Below are positions 11,301 through 24,610 of a stretch of 64,000 bases of DNA, piece after piece (positions within the stretch are counted from its first letter, which is position 1; each line of letters begins with the position of its first letter). The notes under the pieces are model-generated. The model saw only the letters and a list, made by a program, of their open reading frames with translations. It searched no databases and was not told the DNA's origin. Both the position numbers and the translations under genes were made by a program. Source of the DNA: Rhodamnia argentea (lineage: Eukaryota; Streptophyta; Magnoliopsida; Myrtales; Myrtaceae); contig NC_063153.1 of assembly GCF_020921035.1 (NCBI RefSeq), positions 11,098,001 to 11,162,000 of the forward strand. Reading direction: 5' to 3'.

Positions 11301-14246
11301 TTTTCCCCAGAAGTCAGACTAATTCTCTGTCCTTGACTAGAATTGAAGGAAAGAGAGTCCCCTAAACTTAAACTTGCATTATCAATCACTGGCCAACAGC
11401 GCATGTTAATAACTTTAAGGCTTAAGCTCTAGTCAAAGCATGTCCGTGATAGAACAAGCAAATGACACTTATATTCGTAAAGTGAGTTCAAAGGTGGCAA
11501 TAGGAAAAGTTCCACCTTATTCAAGAATCATTCTCCTAGTCAATAATTAGCTATTCCAAGGCTAGCATCTGCAATCTTCTTGACAATGAAGAAGAAACCG
11601 GCACAGTGATGGATGAGACAATACCATGTGGTATGCACGGATGACCATAAGCCCTGCGTACTCTCCAGCAGCACCGGCATTAGGTTGCAAGGAGAAAGAA
11701 TCAAACCCAGTGATGGCACAAAGCAGGTCACCTAAATCTGTGAACATTTCCTTAAGAAAAAAATGAATTGCAATAAATTTTTGGAAAGAGAATCAATACG
11801 TTTTGGGAAAGCTGTAAACTTCTGCCTGACAATTGTATTTATATAATAAGTACCTGATAACCTTGAGCTTGCTCAGTCGGGGCAAAAGGGTGAATGTCGG
11901 TGAAACCAGGCCATGTCACTGGCATCATCTCAGTGGTAGCATTCAATTTCATTGTACAAGATCCCAATGGAATCATACTGTGGCACAGGGAGAGATCTTT
12001 CAATTGTAATCTGTGGATATATCTAAGCAACTCATGCTCTGTGTGGTACCTAATGTAGAGAAGAAATAACAGTCAGAATGGCTTAAAGTCACTAGCCACA
12101 AGCAGAGCACAACTACATGAAAATGTTCATACATATTAAAAATCGGATGGGTCAGGATAGGACTCTCTCGGATCAGCCCAGATGGGACTGCAGTCTGAAC
12201 CTCTGGTGCAAGAGATGCTGCACTAAATGGGACCTGTGAGAAATTGTGGATAAGGAAACGATGAATATACAAGACACAAAGAAAAGAAAAAATAACTTGA
12301 GCTATTCAGTTGTCCAAATAGAAGTTCCATAAATTACTCACTGGCTTGCCGCAAGCGAAAACTTTGAAAAGCTTATCAACATCATCCAAGATGGTGGTCT
12401 CATCAAATGCAACAGTGATCTGACATACAATGGAAATCCAATAAACTTTCGCAGGGAAGTACAATATGTTTCTCTGGAAGGTTGCAGCAAAGGAAAATAC
12501 TCACAGTGTGCTTGTCCACAATCCTCAAATTGATCTCATTCTTGTAAGCAACATCAGCAATTGCATGGGCATCAGCACACTTAACCTTCACAGTGTCGAA
12601 GAAAGGAAGCTCCTGAACTTCCACCCCAAGTTTCTTTAGACCTAGAGCGAATGCTCCTGCTAAACCATGGACTCGCTGAGCAATGGTCTTGAGGCCTTCG
12701 GGGCCATGATAAACAGCATACATAGCAGCCATGTTGGCAAGCAATGCCTAGACAGAATGAAAATTAATTAGAGAAAGCAAAATTAACTTCATAAAAAGGA
12801 GCGGGCTTTTTAAGGTTTGCAAGTTGGAAAGACTGTCCATCTGAAAGTAAAACCGCAAGCTATCCAGCAAGCCTTGCAATAAATTATAGGTAGGCAAGGT
12901 TTTGATTATTTCTTCAAACTCAATAGCTCTGTTGCAAAAATCAAGAGCAAGAGGACAGATATTCCAAGGTGTCAAAGATACCATACCTGAGCAGTACAGA
13001 TGTTGCTAGTTGCCTTGTCTCTGCGGATATGTTGCTCTCTAGTTTGCATCGCCATACGCAGAGCGGGTTTTCCTGAAGAATCAACACTAACACCAATAAT
13101 CCTTCCAGGCATCATTCTCTTGTACTCTTGAGAAGTAGCCAAAAATGCAGCATGAGGACCTCCATATCCCATTGGAACACCAAACCTTTGGGCTGAACCC
13201 ACAACAATATCAGCCCCAAATTCACCAGGAGGCTTTAACATGGTCAGAGCCAACAGGTCACTTGCCATAACCACTTTAACACCTTGAGCATGGGCATTCT
13301 TCACAAACTCTGCATAATCCAACACTTCTCCTTCAGTACCAGGGTACTGAACCAGAACGCCACAAACATCTCCTGACTTGTAGTCGATGTCCTTCAGATC
13401 GACAGTAACTACTTTGAGGTTGAACCCATCAGCCCTTGTCTTGCAAATATCAATTGTTTGGGGGTGACAGTTGCTGGCAATGATAAAAATTTTCTTCTTT
13501 CCCTTTTGAATATTGTTACACATAGCCATTGCTTCTGCAGCAGCAGTCCCCTCATCAAGCAATGAAGCATTCGACATTGGCAATCCAGTGAGGTCTGTGA
13601 TCACTGTCTGAAAGTTAAGCAAGGACTCTAGACGCCCTTGAGATATCTCAGCTTGGTAAGGCGTGTACTGCGTGTACCAAGCCGGATTCTCCATAATGTT
13701 CCTCAATATAACAGGAGGAACAGAGGTGTTATAGTACCCCATCCCAATAAATGACTTAAAAACTTTATTTTTCGACTCCAAGTTCTTCATGTGCGCAATC
13801 ATTTGACTCTCGGTCAGCCCTTCATCGAACTTAGAAAACTTCATCGAATCCAACCGGATCGATTTGGGCACAGTCGCATCAACAAGAGAATCAAGATTAT
13901 CAAATCCACAGAACTCGGCCATTTTCGTTTGCTCCTCCGGTGTCGCCGAATTGTGGCGGCGAGGGAAGGTGTCATTTGGTTTCAATGCCTCAACAGAAAT
14001 TGATCTAGCTTGAGACCCAGCGCCGTAACTAGCACTACTGGATGAGACGTGCCTACCCACCAACACATCTGATCTAGAACTCCTGGACATTGAACCATGA
14101 GGAACCAATGACGAGACATACCTTGAAGGGGTGAATATCACAGGCGATGAAGAGCTTAACAAAGATTCGTCCCGCCGGTATTGCTTCGATTCGGAAACCA
14201 GGCGTTTGAGGATTGCCCGGTTCGCCAACCGCCTTGCACGTTCCAT
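8363..14246 (-). CDS. GLDP: Glycine decarboxylase P-protein, mitochondrial
   Basis: P subunit of the glycine cleavage system: a PLP enzyme that decarboxylates glycine in the mitochondrial matrix and passes the aminomethyl group to H-protein during photorespiration. Fifteen exons: 14246-12987, 12747-12505, 12419-12342, 12233-12133, 12049-11854, 11750-11625, 10972-10787, 10681-10568, 10370-10218, 10115-9927, 9788-9711, 9618-9493, 9408-9310, 9165-9048 and 8457-8363. They sum to 3162 bp (1053 aa), the usual plant length (about 1030-1060). The N-terminus [20 protein letters not shown] is Arg/Ser-rich, as in a mitochondrial presequence. The PLP lysine lies in [18 protein letters not shown] (about K788). 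[10 protein letters not shown] and the TLLP tail are intact. All splice phases close. The only weak site is the GTTCC donor after exon 10. No frameshift was seen, so the gene looks functional. Confidence 0.97.
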
Positions 14247-14940
14247 GTTCTTCGCAAGTTCGAAATGGAAATGAGGATGAAGCAACTGGGATTTCTTGTG
14301 TTCAGCTGAATGAATCAAAATGGGGTGGTCGATCACAAAATGCTTTCAAGTTGCAATCTTTTTGGGTCATTCCATGGCTGAACTGGGGTGGGTGCTAGGA
14401 TGGCTGGTGCATGCTGGTTTTTTGGAAAAAAACATGTCTGAATACCATGTCATCAATGAAGTATAAATAAAAACAATAAAGAATCAAAATTTTATAATTT
14501 CAAGATCTGGTGGTGGCCAAGAGAAGTGGGTTGGGGACTAGGCACACCCATCGGGGAAGAAAAGGACAGTTTAAGGATGTCACCACCATCCCACGAGAAC
14601 GAGATAATGAAAACGAATGGAAGGCGTTGAAGCGAGAACAGATTGAGTTTCAATGGATCAAAATGCTTTCCCGAGCCATTTCAAGGACGTGGGCTACACA
14701 AAAGATTTCTCCTTTCTGCTTTTTCCTGGCCCGGAAAATGCCTCGGCTTTTCTTTTTTCCCTGGGAAAATCTCAGAAACCTTCGTTGGCCGATTCTCTTA
14801 CACATTCAGCTTATCCCCATCCTCGCCTCACGCGTATCACCACCAAAGGAAAACCCTAGGATTGTGAAAAACGGTGGACATATCAACTGATTTGAGGGGA
14901 GAACTTAGGCTTCTTTCCTTCGACAAAAAATAAAATAAAA
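14247..14940. promoter_or_regulatory. GLDP upstream region
   Basis: Immediate 5' flank of GLDP on the minus strand. A TATA-like TATTTATA lies at 14462-14469, about 220 bp upstream of the ATG, but a long leader would then be needed, so it is only a candidate. Plus-strand frames at 14510-14890 have no recognisable features. Confidence 0.3.
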
Positions 14941-14949
14941 TTAGGCTTC

Positions 14950-15167
14950 TTTGATTTTAGACAATATATATTTTAAAAACAATTGGATGTGTAATTTAAA
15001 ATAATTAATTAATAAAAATGCTTTTATTTTCAATATATCAATGAATATTCAAATATTTTCATTGGCAATGCAAGATTTTTTGCTTATTTATTTTTGTAAA
15101 AGATATACGTGCTTATTTTTAGAAAAATATTTTTTGAATTATTTATTTTTCATCAAATAAACGGAGA
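14950..15167. mobile_element. MITE of the 'GGAAAA-ATTTTTCC' family (family F), degraded copy
   Basis: The stretch matches by eye a short AT-rich element seen at least six more times in the window. Shared blocks are an ATTCATTTTTGTAA-like segment, then TTTTTAGAAAAATATTTTT, then an end resembling AAATAAACG. Ends are approximate. Non-autonomous, no coding capacity. Confidence 0.4.
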
Positions 15168-16950
15168 GTGTATTTATTTTAGTTTACTTTTTTTTTTGCC
15201 TGATTTATTTCCTTTGTTGGGTTTTCCCCAATAGATTTTCTGGTTTTGCAATTATAATTTTTTTTATACATTCTCCAAGAGAAATATCGAATTTTCATAT
15301 TATTTATTGGCGAATGGCAAATTTGGGATATTCCGGTCCTAAAAGCTTATCCTGCGTAAATGTCTGTGGCCGACATCATCGCACGTACATGGAGCTGCTG
15401 ACTCGGACTTCCTGTTCTCATTCAGGAGAGCAATACTCGTCTGCTTTGAGCGTACCGTAACCCAGGATGCATCCAATCATCAATGGTTGAATTGTGCAAA
15501 TCATGTGATCCAACTGCTCAGATCAACTGTGGCAATAACCACAAAGAAGAAGAACAGATTGCAGATCCACTCTTTATATGATTAAATTCACTCAATTTTT
15601 ACCCAAAAAAAATAAAATAAAATTACACTCAATCATTTGACTGAAATTTAATGTCCTCACCCTAAATATATTTACTTCTCTTTTTTTTTTTTTATAATTC
15701 GAGGATCATAATTACTATAATTAAGAATTTCAAATGTTTAGTTTTTGTTTATTGTAGATATACCATGTATATTGAAGGCACTATTTTTTGTTATTAGATT
15801 TTACTTCCATAAAACTGAGCTTTGTCAAGAAGAGAAATTTTTGAAAAATAAAAAATAGTTTTTTTTTTGCGTTGTTGAACAAATTTATAAACATATTGTC
15901 AGGTATAATCTAGAAAAAATTTTACTATGGGCATTTTTTGACACCATCATTTATTTATGAATTTTAACTTTTGTTGTGCATATCACCATCGAACCCCTTC
16001 TCATCGGTTTTGTTTTATCTACATACATATAATGAGATGATTGGATAAAAAAAAAAAACTCTTTGAAAATTTTCCAAAATAAATCACAAATACTTCCTCT
16101 AACATGAAACTTTAAAAGAAGAAATTTAATTAAATCAAAATATAGCATGAAATAAGAATTTTCTTTTGGATATGCTAGTGAAATTTCATTATTTTGGATT
16201 GAATGAAATTTACACCACTCATGAAGTGTTTATGGAGAAGTATCAAGATGCCCCATTGTGCATAATGCTCTTTAGTGTATTCCTAGATATGTTTGTAATG
16301 TCTTTCATGCTCTTTGTTGAAATATCTTGCTGAAGCTAAGGAAAAAGAATGAATTTTTCAATATAGTAAACAAAGAAACTTCATATATATTTTAGACTAA
16401 TGAAATTTCAAAAAACAAAAATTCACTAAGTAAGTGAGTTTTTGAGATAAGAAGGACAAACAGTACATAAGTTGTTGTAAGAGCAATGATGAAGAAGTTA
16501 CTTTAATTTTTTTTAACTATATCAAGAATTTTTTCTTTTTTTCCTGACAATCGCTAAAAAAATTCTTTAATATACTAAAAAGATGTGAAAATGCTTAATT
16601 TTGGCGACTATATCATAAACAGAAATAGAAAATATAGAGAAAAACGGAGGAATTGGGAATCACTTTAAATTGCAACTGAACGGTCTAGGGCAATTTTGTT
16701 ATTTATGTGTGAATGGGGTGAATTTAATCATATAAGAGACAAAAATAGCGCTACCTTAGATTAAATATTCTATTTTAGATCGCACTATGAAAGTCAAAAC
16801 CTTGAAAATAACCACAAAGACCATCTTCACCTTACACCAATACTGGCATCACATATGAAACCTTCAATTTGTGACTGGCCTCTCATTTTCACACTTATAT
16901 TGTAGCTTTCTAAGTAACATTACCATTTGCTTTTCAAAAGTACCTGTACT
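15168..16950. other. AT-rich gene-free region
   Basis: Very AT-rich sequence with many homopolymer runs. No exon, RNA gene or bounded repeat could be supported. Small frames such as 15951-16148 are low-complexity. Confidence 0.4.
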
Positions 16951-16960
16951 TCTCTTTGTC

Positions 16961-17499
16961 GGGGAAATTACAAAAATAGTCATAAACTTATTGTAATTGT
17001 GCTAATTGAGTCATAATTTTTTGTATTTGTGACAATTCGGTCCTTCCGACTAACTTTGATCGACCGACCATGACACGGAAGTCGGCTGGCGTTGATGTGG
17101 ATGTCGGCGATGACGTGTACAATTTGTAATAAAATTTTCATATTTTGAATTATTTTTCTTTTCTTTCTTTTTTATTTTTCTTTTCTTCCTTCCTCCGGCC
17201 GGTCTTCATAAAGGGCGAGGTCGGTAGGAGGAAGGAGGAGAAGAAAACAAAAAGAAAAAGGGAAAAGGAAAAAATAATTTTTTTGAAAAATATCAAAATA
17301 TTATTAAAAATTATTAACGTCGACCCTAGCATCTACATCGGTGCCGGTTGACGTCTATATCAGCGCCGATTAACTAAAGTTAATTGGAAGGATTGAATTG
17401 ACATAAATGCAAAAGATTTATGATTGAATTGATATAACAAATTTCAAGACTGAATTGATACAATTGTAATAGGCTTAGAACTTTTTTGATAATTTTTCC
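16961..17499. mobile_element. Foldback element, family A
   Basis: The left arm begins GGGGAAATTACAAAAATAGT and the right arm ends TTTTTTGATAATTTTTCC. Read inverted, the two arms match over more than 100 bp, including AAACTTATTGTAATTGTG against its complement near 17461. The arms carry about two copies of an internal repeat of about 30 bp. The core is GC-rich and purine/pyrimidine-rich (17180-17260). A perfect 8-bp direct repeat TCTCTTTG flanks it (16951-16958 and 17500-17507), a good candidate target-site duplication. No transposase is encoded. Confidence 0.7.
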
Positions 17500-17507
17500 T
17501 CTCTTTG

Positions 17508-18869
17508 CCTCCATCCACCAAAAAAACCCTTCTAATTCCTTCACGTCACCGGCCACCATCGGGGCCTTCGGGTTACTCACCTGCTCCACTCCGCTCCCCG
17601 GCTATAGCCCAAGCTCTTTGTAGTGGTTGAAGGTGGAGAGGCAGTGGCCGCCTGCTCCATATGGTGGTGGAGTGAGGTAGGCACTTGGGAGGAAGGATTA
17701 AAATTGTTTTATTTAACATAATTAAGGGTAATCTAGTCATTTCATCTAGAAGCTCTACGATGCAAATTAGAAATTTTAAAATAGGGAAACGCAAAGTGAT
17801 TTTTGAGTGAAAAATGAGAGGGATTACACTAATCTAGGAACTAGATAGAACAAAAAAAAAAAGAAAAAAAGATACACAAACAAGCACGCTGGGAAAATGT
17901 GAAATATTGTTTTAAATGTATAAAGTAAGAGGTTTTTTTTTAAGGTTATATTATTCGAGACAATGGATTTATATAGTTGTGGGATGCATTATATTTAAAT
18001 CCAAATTTAGAATATGAAAAATAAACAATTTAATTTGGTGGCTACACACCCCAATATTAATTCTTGAGAAAGATCACGAACACATCGAAAAAAAAAAACA
18101 ATATTTAATTCGAGGCACTCTCTACCATAATGGTTAGGAGAAGTGACGCACACAAAAATGCGTGCCAGGCACACAACGACGTTATTCTAAAAATTAGTGG
18201 TTCGCCCCTCTTAATTCAATCTAGCTATGAGTGGTTCATCACCCTAACATTATTCTAAAGATTAGAAGATTAGTAGTTCACTCGCCTAGAAACATCTAGA
18301 ATTAACTGTAGAAGAGAGGAGGTGAATTTTCGTTATAATCCCGACCAAATATGATGAATCCATCATACAAAAATTAATCTGTCGCCTTTCATTTAGAACT
18401 TTTGTACAAAAGTTTATCCTCTTTGTTTCATTTGTAGTAGAAATACAAAGAATAGTTAAAAAAAGAAGAAGAAGGAGTAAACATTGATTTAATAAGCGAT
18501 TTGACTATTAAGTATTGGAAATGAGGTGCACGCACCAAGAGGAGCTTTGCAAATTACACCCTAAACTAACTTTCTAAACTGGTCTTAGAATTCTGACCAA
18601 AAAACAAAAACCTGGTCTAAGAATCTCCACGCGTGTGTTTTATTTTTTATTTTTGTCTTTTCTATCTATATAATTGTATAAATTAAAGTAAACTTCCCTA
18701 CTTTTAGGAGATCAGATCTCAATTTTTATTTTTATATCAAACTTCTGGTTGACTTTTCAGAAAGGAGTTTCGGAGTGAGATTGTAAGCAGCAGGTGCTCC
18801 CACCAACAAAATCCAAGATTGTCGCCAGCTACCTAACGCAAAAAGGGAAGGATATTCAAAGGACGAACC

Positions 18870-18915
<46 letters not shown>

Positions 18916-19033
18916 GAGCCATGAACGTTAATCATTTTGGAAATTTGTTTTTTTTTCTTGGACGTTATTACAACGCTGGAAAGGAATATCTTCTGATGTG
19001 CTCCATGCTGAGGTGCCCCCGCGAGGATGTTAA
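17508..19033. other. Gene-free region with short repeats
   Basis: No supportable gene. The stretch is AT-rich and contains an AAT microsatellite, listed separately. Minus-strand frames at 17573-17794 and 18732-19070 are low-complexity or run through the microsatellite. Confidence 0.4.
18871..18913. repeat. (ATA)n microsatellite, about 14 units
   Basis: Uninterrupted ATA/TAA trinucleotide repeat of about 43 bp, likely length-polymorphic. Confidence 0.95.
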
Positions 19034-19560
19034 GGGCGCGCATAATTAATACTTTTGCTTCAAAAATCAACTCCTGGTTAGAAGTTGATTGTTCTACTTC
19101 TATTTAAAAGCATAAGTTGATTTTTCTACTTCGCTCCGGGAAATTGATTATTGATTATAGAAATTCGTTTGGTAACTGTTGAAAATTTATACTTCTAAAA
19201 CATTATTAATAGAAAATGTTCTGTGAAGAATTATTATCGGCGGTCGAAAAATTTCTACTTCATTTTTAAAATTTTAAAATTTCTTTAAAAAATAAATTTT
19301 ATTATTAAAAAAATTTATTTAAATTTTAAAAATAAAAAAATATTATTTATTTTTTACTCTGGTGCCGGAGATGGCGACTTGGCGGTGGAGGGCAGTAGGA
19401 GGCAGCAGTGGTGGTTGACGATCACGGCCGGCGACGGGCGATGGTTGGAGATCATGGTCGGTGGTGGGCGCCGATTAAAGCCGGCGGTGGGCAGTGGTCA
19501 CGGCTAGCGGTGGGCGGTGGGAAGCGGTGAGCGATGGTCGGTGGTGATCGAATTGTGCCC
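19034..19560. repeat. GGGCGCGC-type MITE remnant followed by GGTGG-rich simple sequence
   Basis: The left end GGGCGCGCAT and the following ACTTCTA/AAGTTGATT blocks resemble the complete MITE at 48767-48978, but no matching right end was found. From 19370 a GC-rich, GGCGGTGGGC-like minisatellite follows, possibly the core of another decayed element. Confidence 0.4.
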
Positions 19561-19980
19561 GCAAAGATTGGTCCTTCTCGTTACTGTGATGAACATCCTC
19601 TAGCTTTCTATTGGGGATAGAGTCCAATTTTGTTTTTCGCATGGCACCATTACTGATTGTTGATTTTGGAGATCTTCCAGAAGCAAGACTAACTTGATGA
19701 GAAGTTTTATTTTTTTTTATTCACCTTATGTTTGCTTGTAGCGTGGTTGTTATTCTCTTTAACTACAGCACTTGTCTCTTGATATATTGATGATGTTTAT
19801 GGCTATTACTAGATCTATTTGCTGGTTCAAGTAGTTTATTATTGGTGTTTATGGGTTGTGGGGACTTTATTATGTGGTGATATATTTTCGAACTTGTTGG
19901 ATCATTGAATTGTCGAGGTTAAGTTTGCTGTCTATTATTGAGTTTTGGCAAGAAACTCTGCTACTAAACTTGTTGCAAGC

Positions 19981-22900
19981 ATGGATACCAGTATTACTAA
20001 TCCGAAGTTGAATTTTGTCAAGCTAGATGGGACCAATTGTCCTTCTTGGTCTATGGCGGTCGAGACATATCTTTTGGCCACCAAACAGCAGAGTTATCTG
20101 ACTTCACTTTCACCTTCAAATTAAACGAAGGTGGATAATTGGCGTTTTGGCGATGCTGCCATTCGGAAGTTGTTGTGGAATACCATGGATTTCGAAATTA
20201 GTCCTCGGTTTGTGTAGTGTACATTAGCCAAAGCCATTTGGGACAAGTGTGCTCTTATGTTTTCGGGTCGAGATAACATGACCTCTATTGGTGATGTTTG
20301 GGAGGAGTTATTTCATCTACGTGCAGGAGATATATCTATATCCAATTACTATTCCAAGTTCACCGCTCTTTGCGAGAGACCGAACACTTATTTGCCCGCC
20401 ACCGATGACATTAAAGAGTTGTGTAAGCATCGGGAGGATATGAGAGTTATGTTATTTCTCTGCAGGCTTGGTCTTACATATTCTTCTCTCCGACAACCGA
20501 TTACTTATTAGGATACTCTTCCATCGGTTGATGAGGTCTTTTCTCAAGTCCTTTTGTGCACGCTCGATTCATCATCTGCACTTTCTTCCATACCTATAGC
20601 AAGTGTTATGGTTTCTCGGTTGTCCGGTGGCCGTAGAGGCTAAGGACGTAGTCATCATGATCATAAAAGATCTGGTTTCTCTCCTGGTTGGGGTCGTGAT
20701 AGAGGTAAAGGTATTGGAAGTTTTCGTTATTGCCATCATTGTCGGCGAGCTGGCCATACTAAGGCTTATTTCTATACCCTACATCCCGAGCTTTGTCCAC
20801 AAGCTGCTTATGCCAATGTTGTTGAGTCTCCAATGCAACGGATTCCTAATTAGTCACGGGAGCTGCCTAGCACTATTATGTTGTCTCGAGCCGAGTATGA
20901 GTTCTTAGTGCGTTCCAACCAGGTGGTGGATTCCTCTGCTCCTACTGCTACTTTGGCACAAATTTCTTTGGGTAATTCGTCGTGTTTACTCTCTGCTGCG
21001 CCCACTTCCCGGGTCGTAGACTCGGGTGCCACTAATCATATGACAGGTAACTCTAATTTATTATTTGGTATTACCTCTATGTCTCTTAGTTTTGTTACAC
21101 TAGTTCATGATCCACAGTCCCATATCACTAGTCAAGGGAATGTAACCTTGGGTCCCTCTCTTTCTCTCTCATTTATTTATTATTTATCTTGTTTCCCATA
21201 TAACTTGCTTTCTATTAGTTCTCTTACCGGAGATTTGACTTGTTTTGTGATATTTACCTCTACTCGTTGGTCTTTCGGGATCCGAGAACCGAACGGATGA
21301 TTGGTAAGGAGGGCATGAGTCCAATGAGATGTATTACATGAACAAAGATCTTACTGCTGCTATTGCTGTTTAGAAGAGCACCACCCTCGACCTCTTTCGG
21401 ATGAATTGTTGTATGGCCGCCGCCTAACATATCTCATTATTTCTCTCTTGTTTCAGCGTCTATGAGTTCTATCCGGTGCGATACTTATCAATTTGCAAAC
21501 ATCATCGGGTATCTTTTCCTTTACTTGTATAGAATCGTGTGCCAAGTCCTTTTGAGTTGGTCCATTCCGACGTTTGGGGACCCTATCGTGTCAAAGATAT
21601 ATCTAGCTACAAATATTTTGTTACATTTGTGAATGATTATTCTTGCACAATGTGGTTATATATAATAAAAGATCGAACTGCAGTTTTTTCCTATTTCTGT
21701 ATGTTTTACTTTGAGATCCTCAACCAGTATCATATTTACGTTAAATGTATGCGCTTTGATAATGCCAAAGAGCATATGGATATTTTCTCTGATTTTTAAT
21801 CATTTCTTACATCTCATGGGATTCTGCATCACACTCTTGTCCCTATACCTCCCAACAGAATGGGATGGCGGAACAAACAAATCGCTATCTCTTGGATATT
21901 GCTCATTGTCTACTTTTGCATATGAACCTTCTCGAAATGTTCTGGGGGTATGCTATTCTTACAGCATGCTGTCTCATAAATTGCCTCCCATCCTTTGTGT
22001 TTCATGGGGGCATATCTTTCTCTACTCTCCATCCTACATGTCTACTTTTTTCTTTACTACTCCGCGTATTTGGGTGTGTTTGTTTTGTGCATTGTCTTGC
22101 TCCCGATCACGATAAGCTTGATTCACGGGCCGACAAGTGTGTGTTTTTTGGGTACTCTAGAACTCGGAAAGGGTACAAGTGTTATAGTTTGGTTAGTCGA
22201 CGGTTGTATGTCTTAGCAGATGTGACCTTTTTTCGAGGACCGGTTGTATTACTTTTTCGTTGCCCAACCGGTGACTCCTTTTGAAGATGCTCTGTCATCG
22301 GCCACGACTCCACCGCCGCTGTCCCTTTGACGGGTGTGCCTAAATAGTCGTCCGATTTTTAGTTCTTTGATCGGACCTATCAACGGCCCCGTTCTGTTCA
22401 ACGTGAGGTATTGTAGTCGATGTCCGCATTAGACTTGCATGATTCACCACGAATTGATGCCCCGGCCTCTGATCCACTAGTTTCTTTTGAGCTCGATCCT
22501 ACTACTAATATTCCCATTGCATTGCACAAAGGTAATCGTTCTTGGGTCGGTCAACTTAATCCCCGATTTGCTCCCTATACTAGTTTGTATTGTTATACAC
22601 ATACTTGTCACCCTTTTTCTTAGTTTTTATCTTATGATCATCTTTCTCCTACATATTCCTCTTTTGTTGCTTCTTTATCTGTTGTGTCTGTGCCAAGTAT
22701 TGTTGCAAAGGTTCTTGCCCATCCAGGTTGGCGGCGGATCGTGGAGGATGAAATGCACGCGCTACGAGATAATGGAACATGGCAGCTTGCATCGCTACAT
22801 AGTGGCAAACAGGCTGTGGAGTGCCGTTGGGTCTTCACAATGAAGTTTTAATCGGATGGCTCTGTTGAACGTTTGAAGGTGCGGTTGGTTGCCAAAGGTT

Positions 22901-24248
22901 ACCTCCGGTTCTATGGAGTTAATTATGATGATACATTCTCTCCTGTTGTAAAGATACGTTCCTCTTGATGTCCGATATGATTGGATTCTCCATTAACTTG
23001 ATGTTAAGAATGCCTTCCTTCCAATCAATTTGATGTTAAGAATGCCTTCCTTCATGGCGACTCGATAGAGGAGGTATATATGGAGCAATCTCGGAGTTTG
23101 TTGTTGCTCAAGGGGAGCATATTGGTGTTTGTCGCACGCGCAATGTATTATATGGGTTGAACAGTCTTCTTGTGCCTGGTTTGACCGTTTCAGTGATGTA
23201 GTTATTAGGTTTGGTTTGCGACGTTGTATCGTGGACCATTACGTGTTTAGCTCCACTTCTCCTGGCAGGTGTGTGCTTCTTGTTGTGTATGTGGATGATA
23301 TTATTATCACCGATAGTGATTATGTGGGCATACAAAAGTTGAAATAATTTTTACAAACTTAGTTTAGCACAAAAGATATGAATTGTTTGTTATTTCTTGG
23401 GCATTGAGGTGGCCTACTCACGTGATGGTATCCATTATCACGGATGAAATATGTTATGGATATTCTCAATGAGGTTGATTTTCTAGGAGCAAAGCCTGTC
23501 AATTGTGGTTAGTCTATTTATGAGTGCTCTTCGCACCACACATTTGGAGGCAGTGCTACGCGTTGTTAGGTACTTGAAGGGAGTATCGGTAAATGGCTTC
23601 TATTCAAGAATCATGGACATCTTAGTGTCATTAGCTACTCTGATGTTGATTGAGCTGGGTGTCCTATTGTTAGGAGATCGATTTCTGGCTCTTGTGTATT
23701 CTTAGGAGGCAATCTTGTGAGTTGAAAAAGTAAGAAGCAATAGGTTGTATCTTGATTGAGTGCAGAGGTGAAATATCTGGTCATGGCTCATGTGACTATT
23801 GAGTTTCTTTGGTTGAAAATGTTGTTATCCGAACTCAGTATGCCATCTTCAGCTCCCTTAGTTTTGTGTTGTGATAACGAGTCCGCTATGCATATTACTG
23901 CAATCCAGTTTTTCATGAGCGCATGAAGCATATTGAAGGAGATTGCCATTTTGTGTGAGAAAAGATTCAGAACAAGGGAATAACACTTCAATACACATAG
24001 ACTAAAGACCAACTTGCTAATCTTTTCACTAAGTCATTGCAAGGTAGTAGAGTGATTACTTTGTGTAACAAGTTGGGGTTCTTTGATGTTTATGCCCAAC
24101 TTGAGGGGGAGTATTGAAACGTTAATTATTAGGCTCATTGCTAGCAAGGATAGTTTAATCTTTTTCCTTATTAGTGAACCCTAATGCTCACTATATATTG
24201 ATGTAATCTACAATTATGATAATAAGAAATCTTCCCCATTCGTTTACA
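19981..24248 (+). mobile_element. Decayed Ty1/copia retrotransposon (Ale-like), 5' LTR not found
   Basis: The order is Gag, protease, integrase, reverse transcriptase, RNase H, which is the copia order. Visible pieces are a Gag start reading DTSITNPKLNFVKLDGTN, a CCHC zinc knuckle (CHHCRRAGHTKAY) near 20720, the protease motif VVDSGATNHMTG near 21015, integrase ELVHSDVWGPY near 21550, RT motif VYVDDIIIT near 23285, and a polypurine tract (TTGAGGGGGAG) at 24101 before a short 3' LTR. Many stops, frameshifts and a small internal duplication in RT (about 22995-23055) make it non-functional. The Ale assignment rests on the short LTR and is tentative. Confidence 0.85.
24115..24248 (+). repeat. Putative 3' LTR of the copia element
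   Basis: It starts TGAAACGTTAATTATTAGG directly after the polypurine tract and ends TTTACA, about 134 bp, with a TATATATTGATG promoter-like block inside. I found no matching 5' LTR upstream of 19981, so the assignment relies on position and TG..CA ends. Confidence 0.5.
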
Positions 24249-24379
24249 AACTCCTGCTCGTTCGATCTCTGTAGAAAGTCGTCTGCATCAAACGCCTCAG
24301 CTTGGGGAAAAACTCTCTCTTGAGTTGGGTCCAGCCTTCAAGATACAATAACTCCTCATCTGCGTAATGTGCATGAACA

Positions 24380-24610
24380 CACAAAATGTCTAGGAAGTGA
24401 AGGTAAAAGGTGGTTTTTCCATTGCTGAATTAACTGCATTAGCATGCGCTAACTTTATTGTCTGAATCACGGCAAAGTCCCACTTCTTCGGCTTATCTCC
24501 TCGAATGATTCGAATCAAATTCCCCAAGGTTCAGTAAAACAACCTTGGTGTTTTGTCGATGTACCATGCTACTACGGTTTCGACCTACAAGAACGCCATC
24601 ATCATTCTAT
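24380..24610 (-). pseudogene. Ty3/gypsy integrase remnant
   Basis: The minus strand read across frameshifts gives NLIRIIRGDKPKKWDFAV then LAHANAVNSAMEKPPFTF. This resembles the integrase C-terminal segment of plant gypsy elements (LGNLIR, then KQWD, then AYN..VN.S..K.PF). Stops interrupt it. No RT, RNase H or LTR was found beside it, so this is an isolated fragment abutting the copia 3' LTR. Confidence 0.55.
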
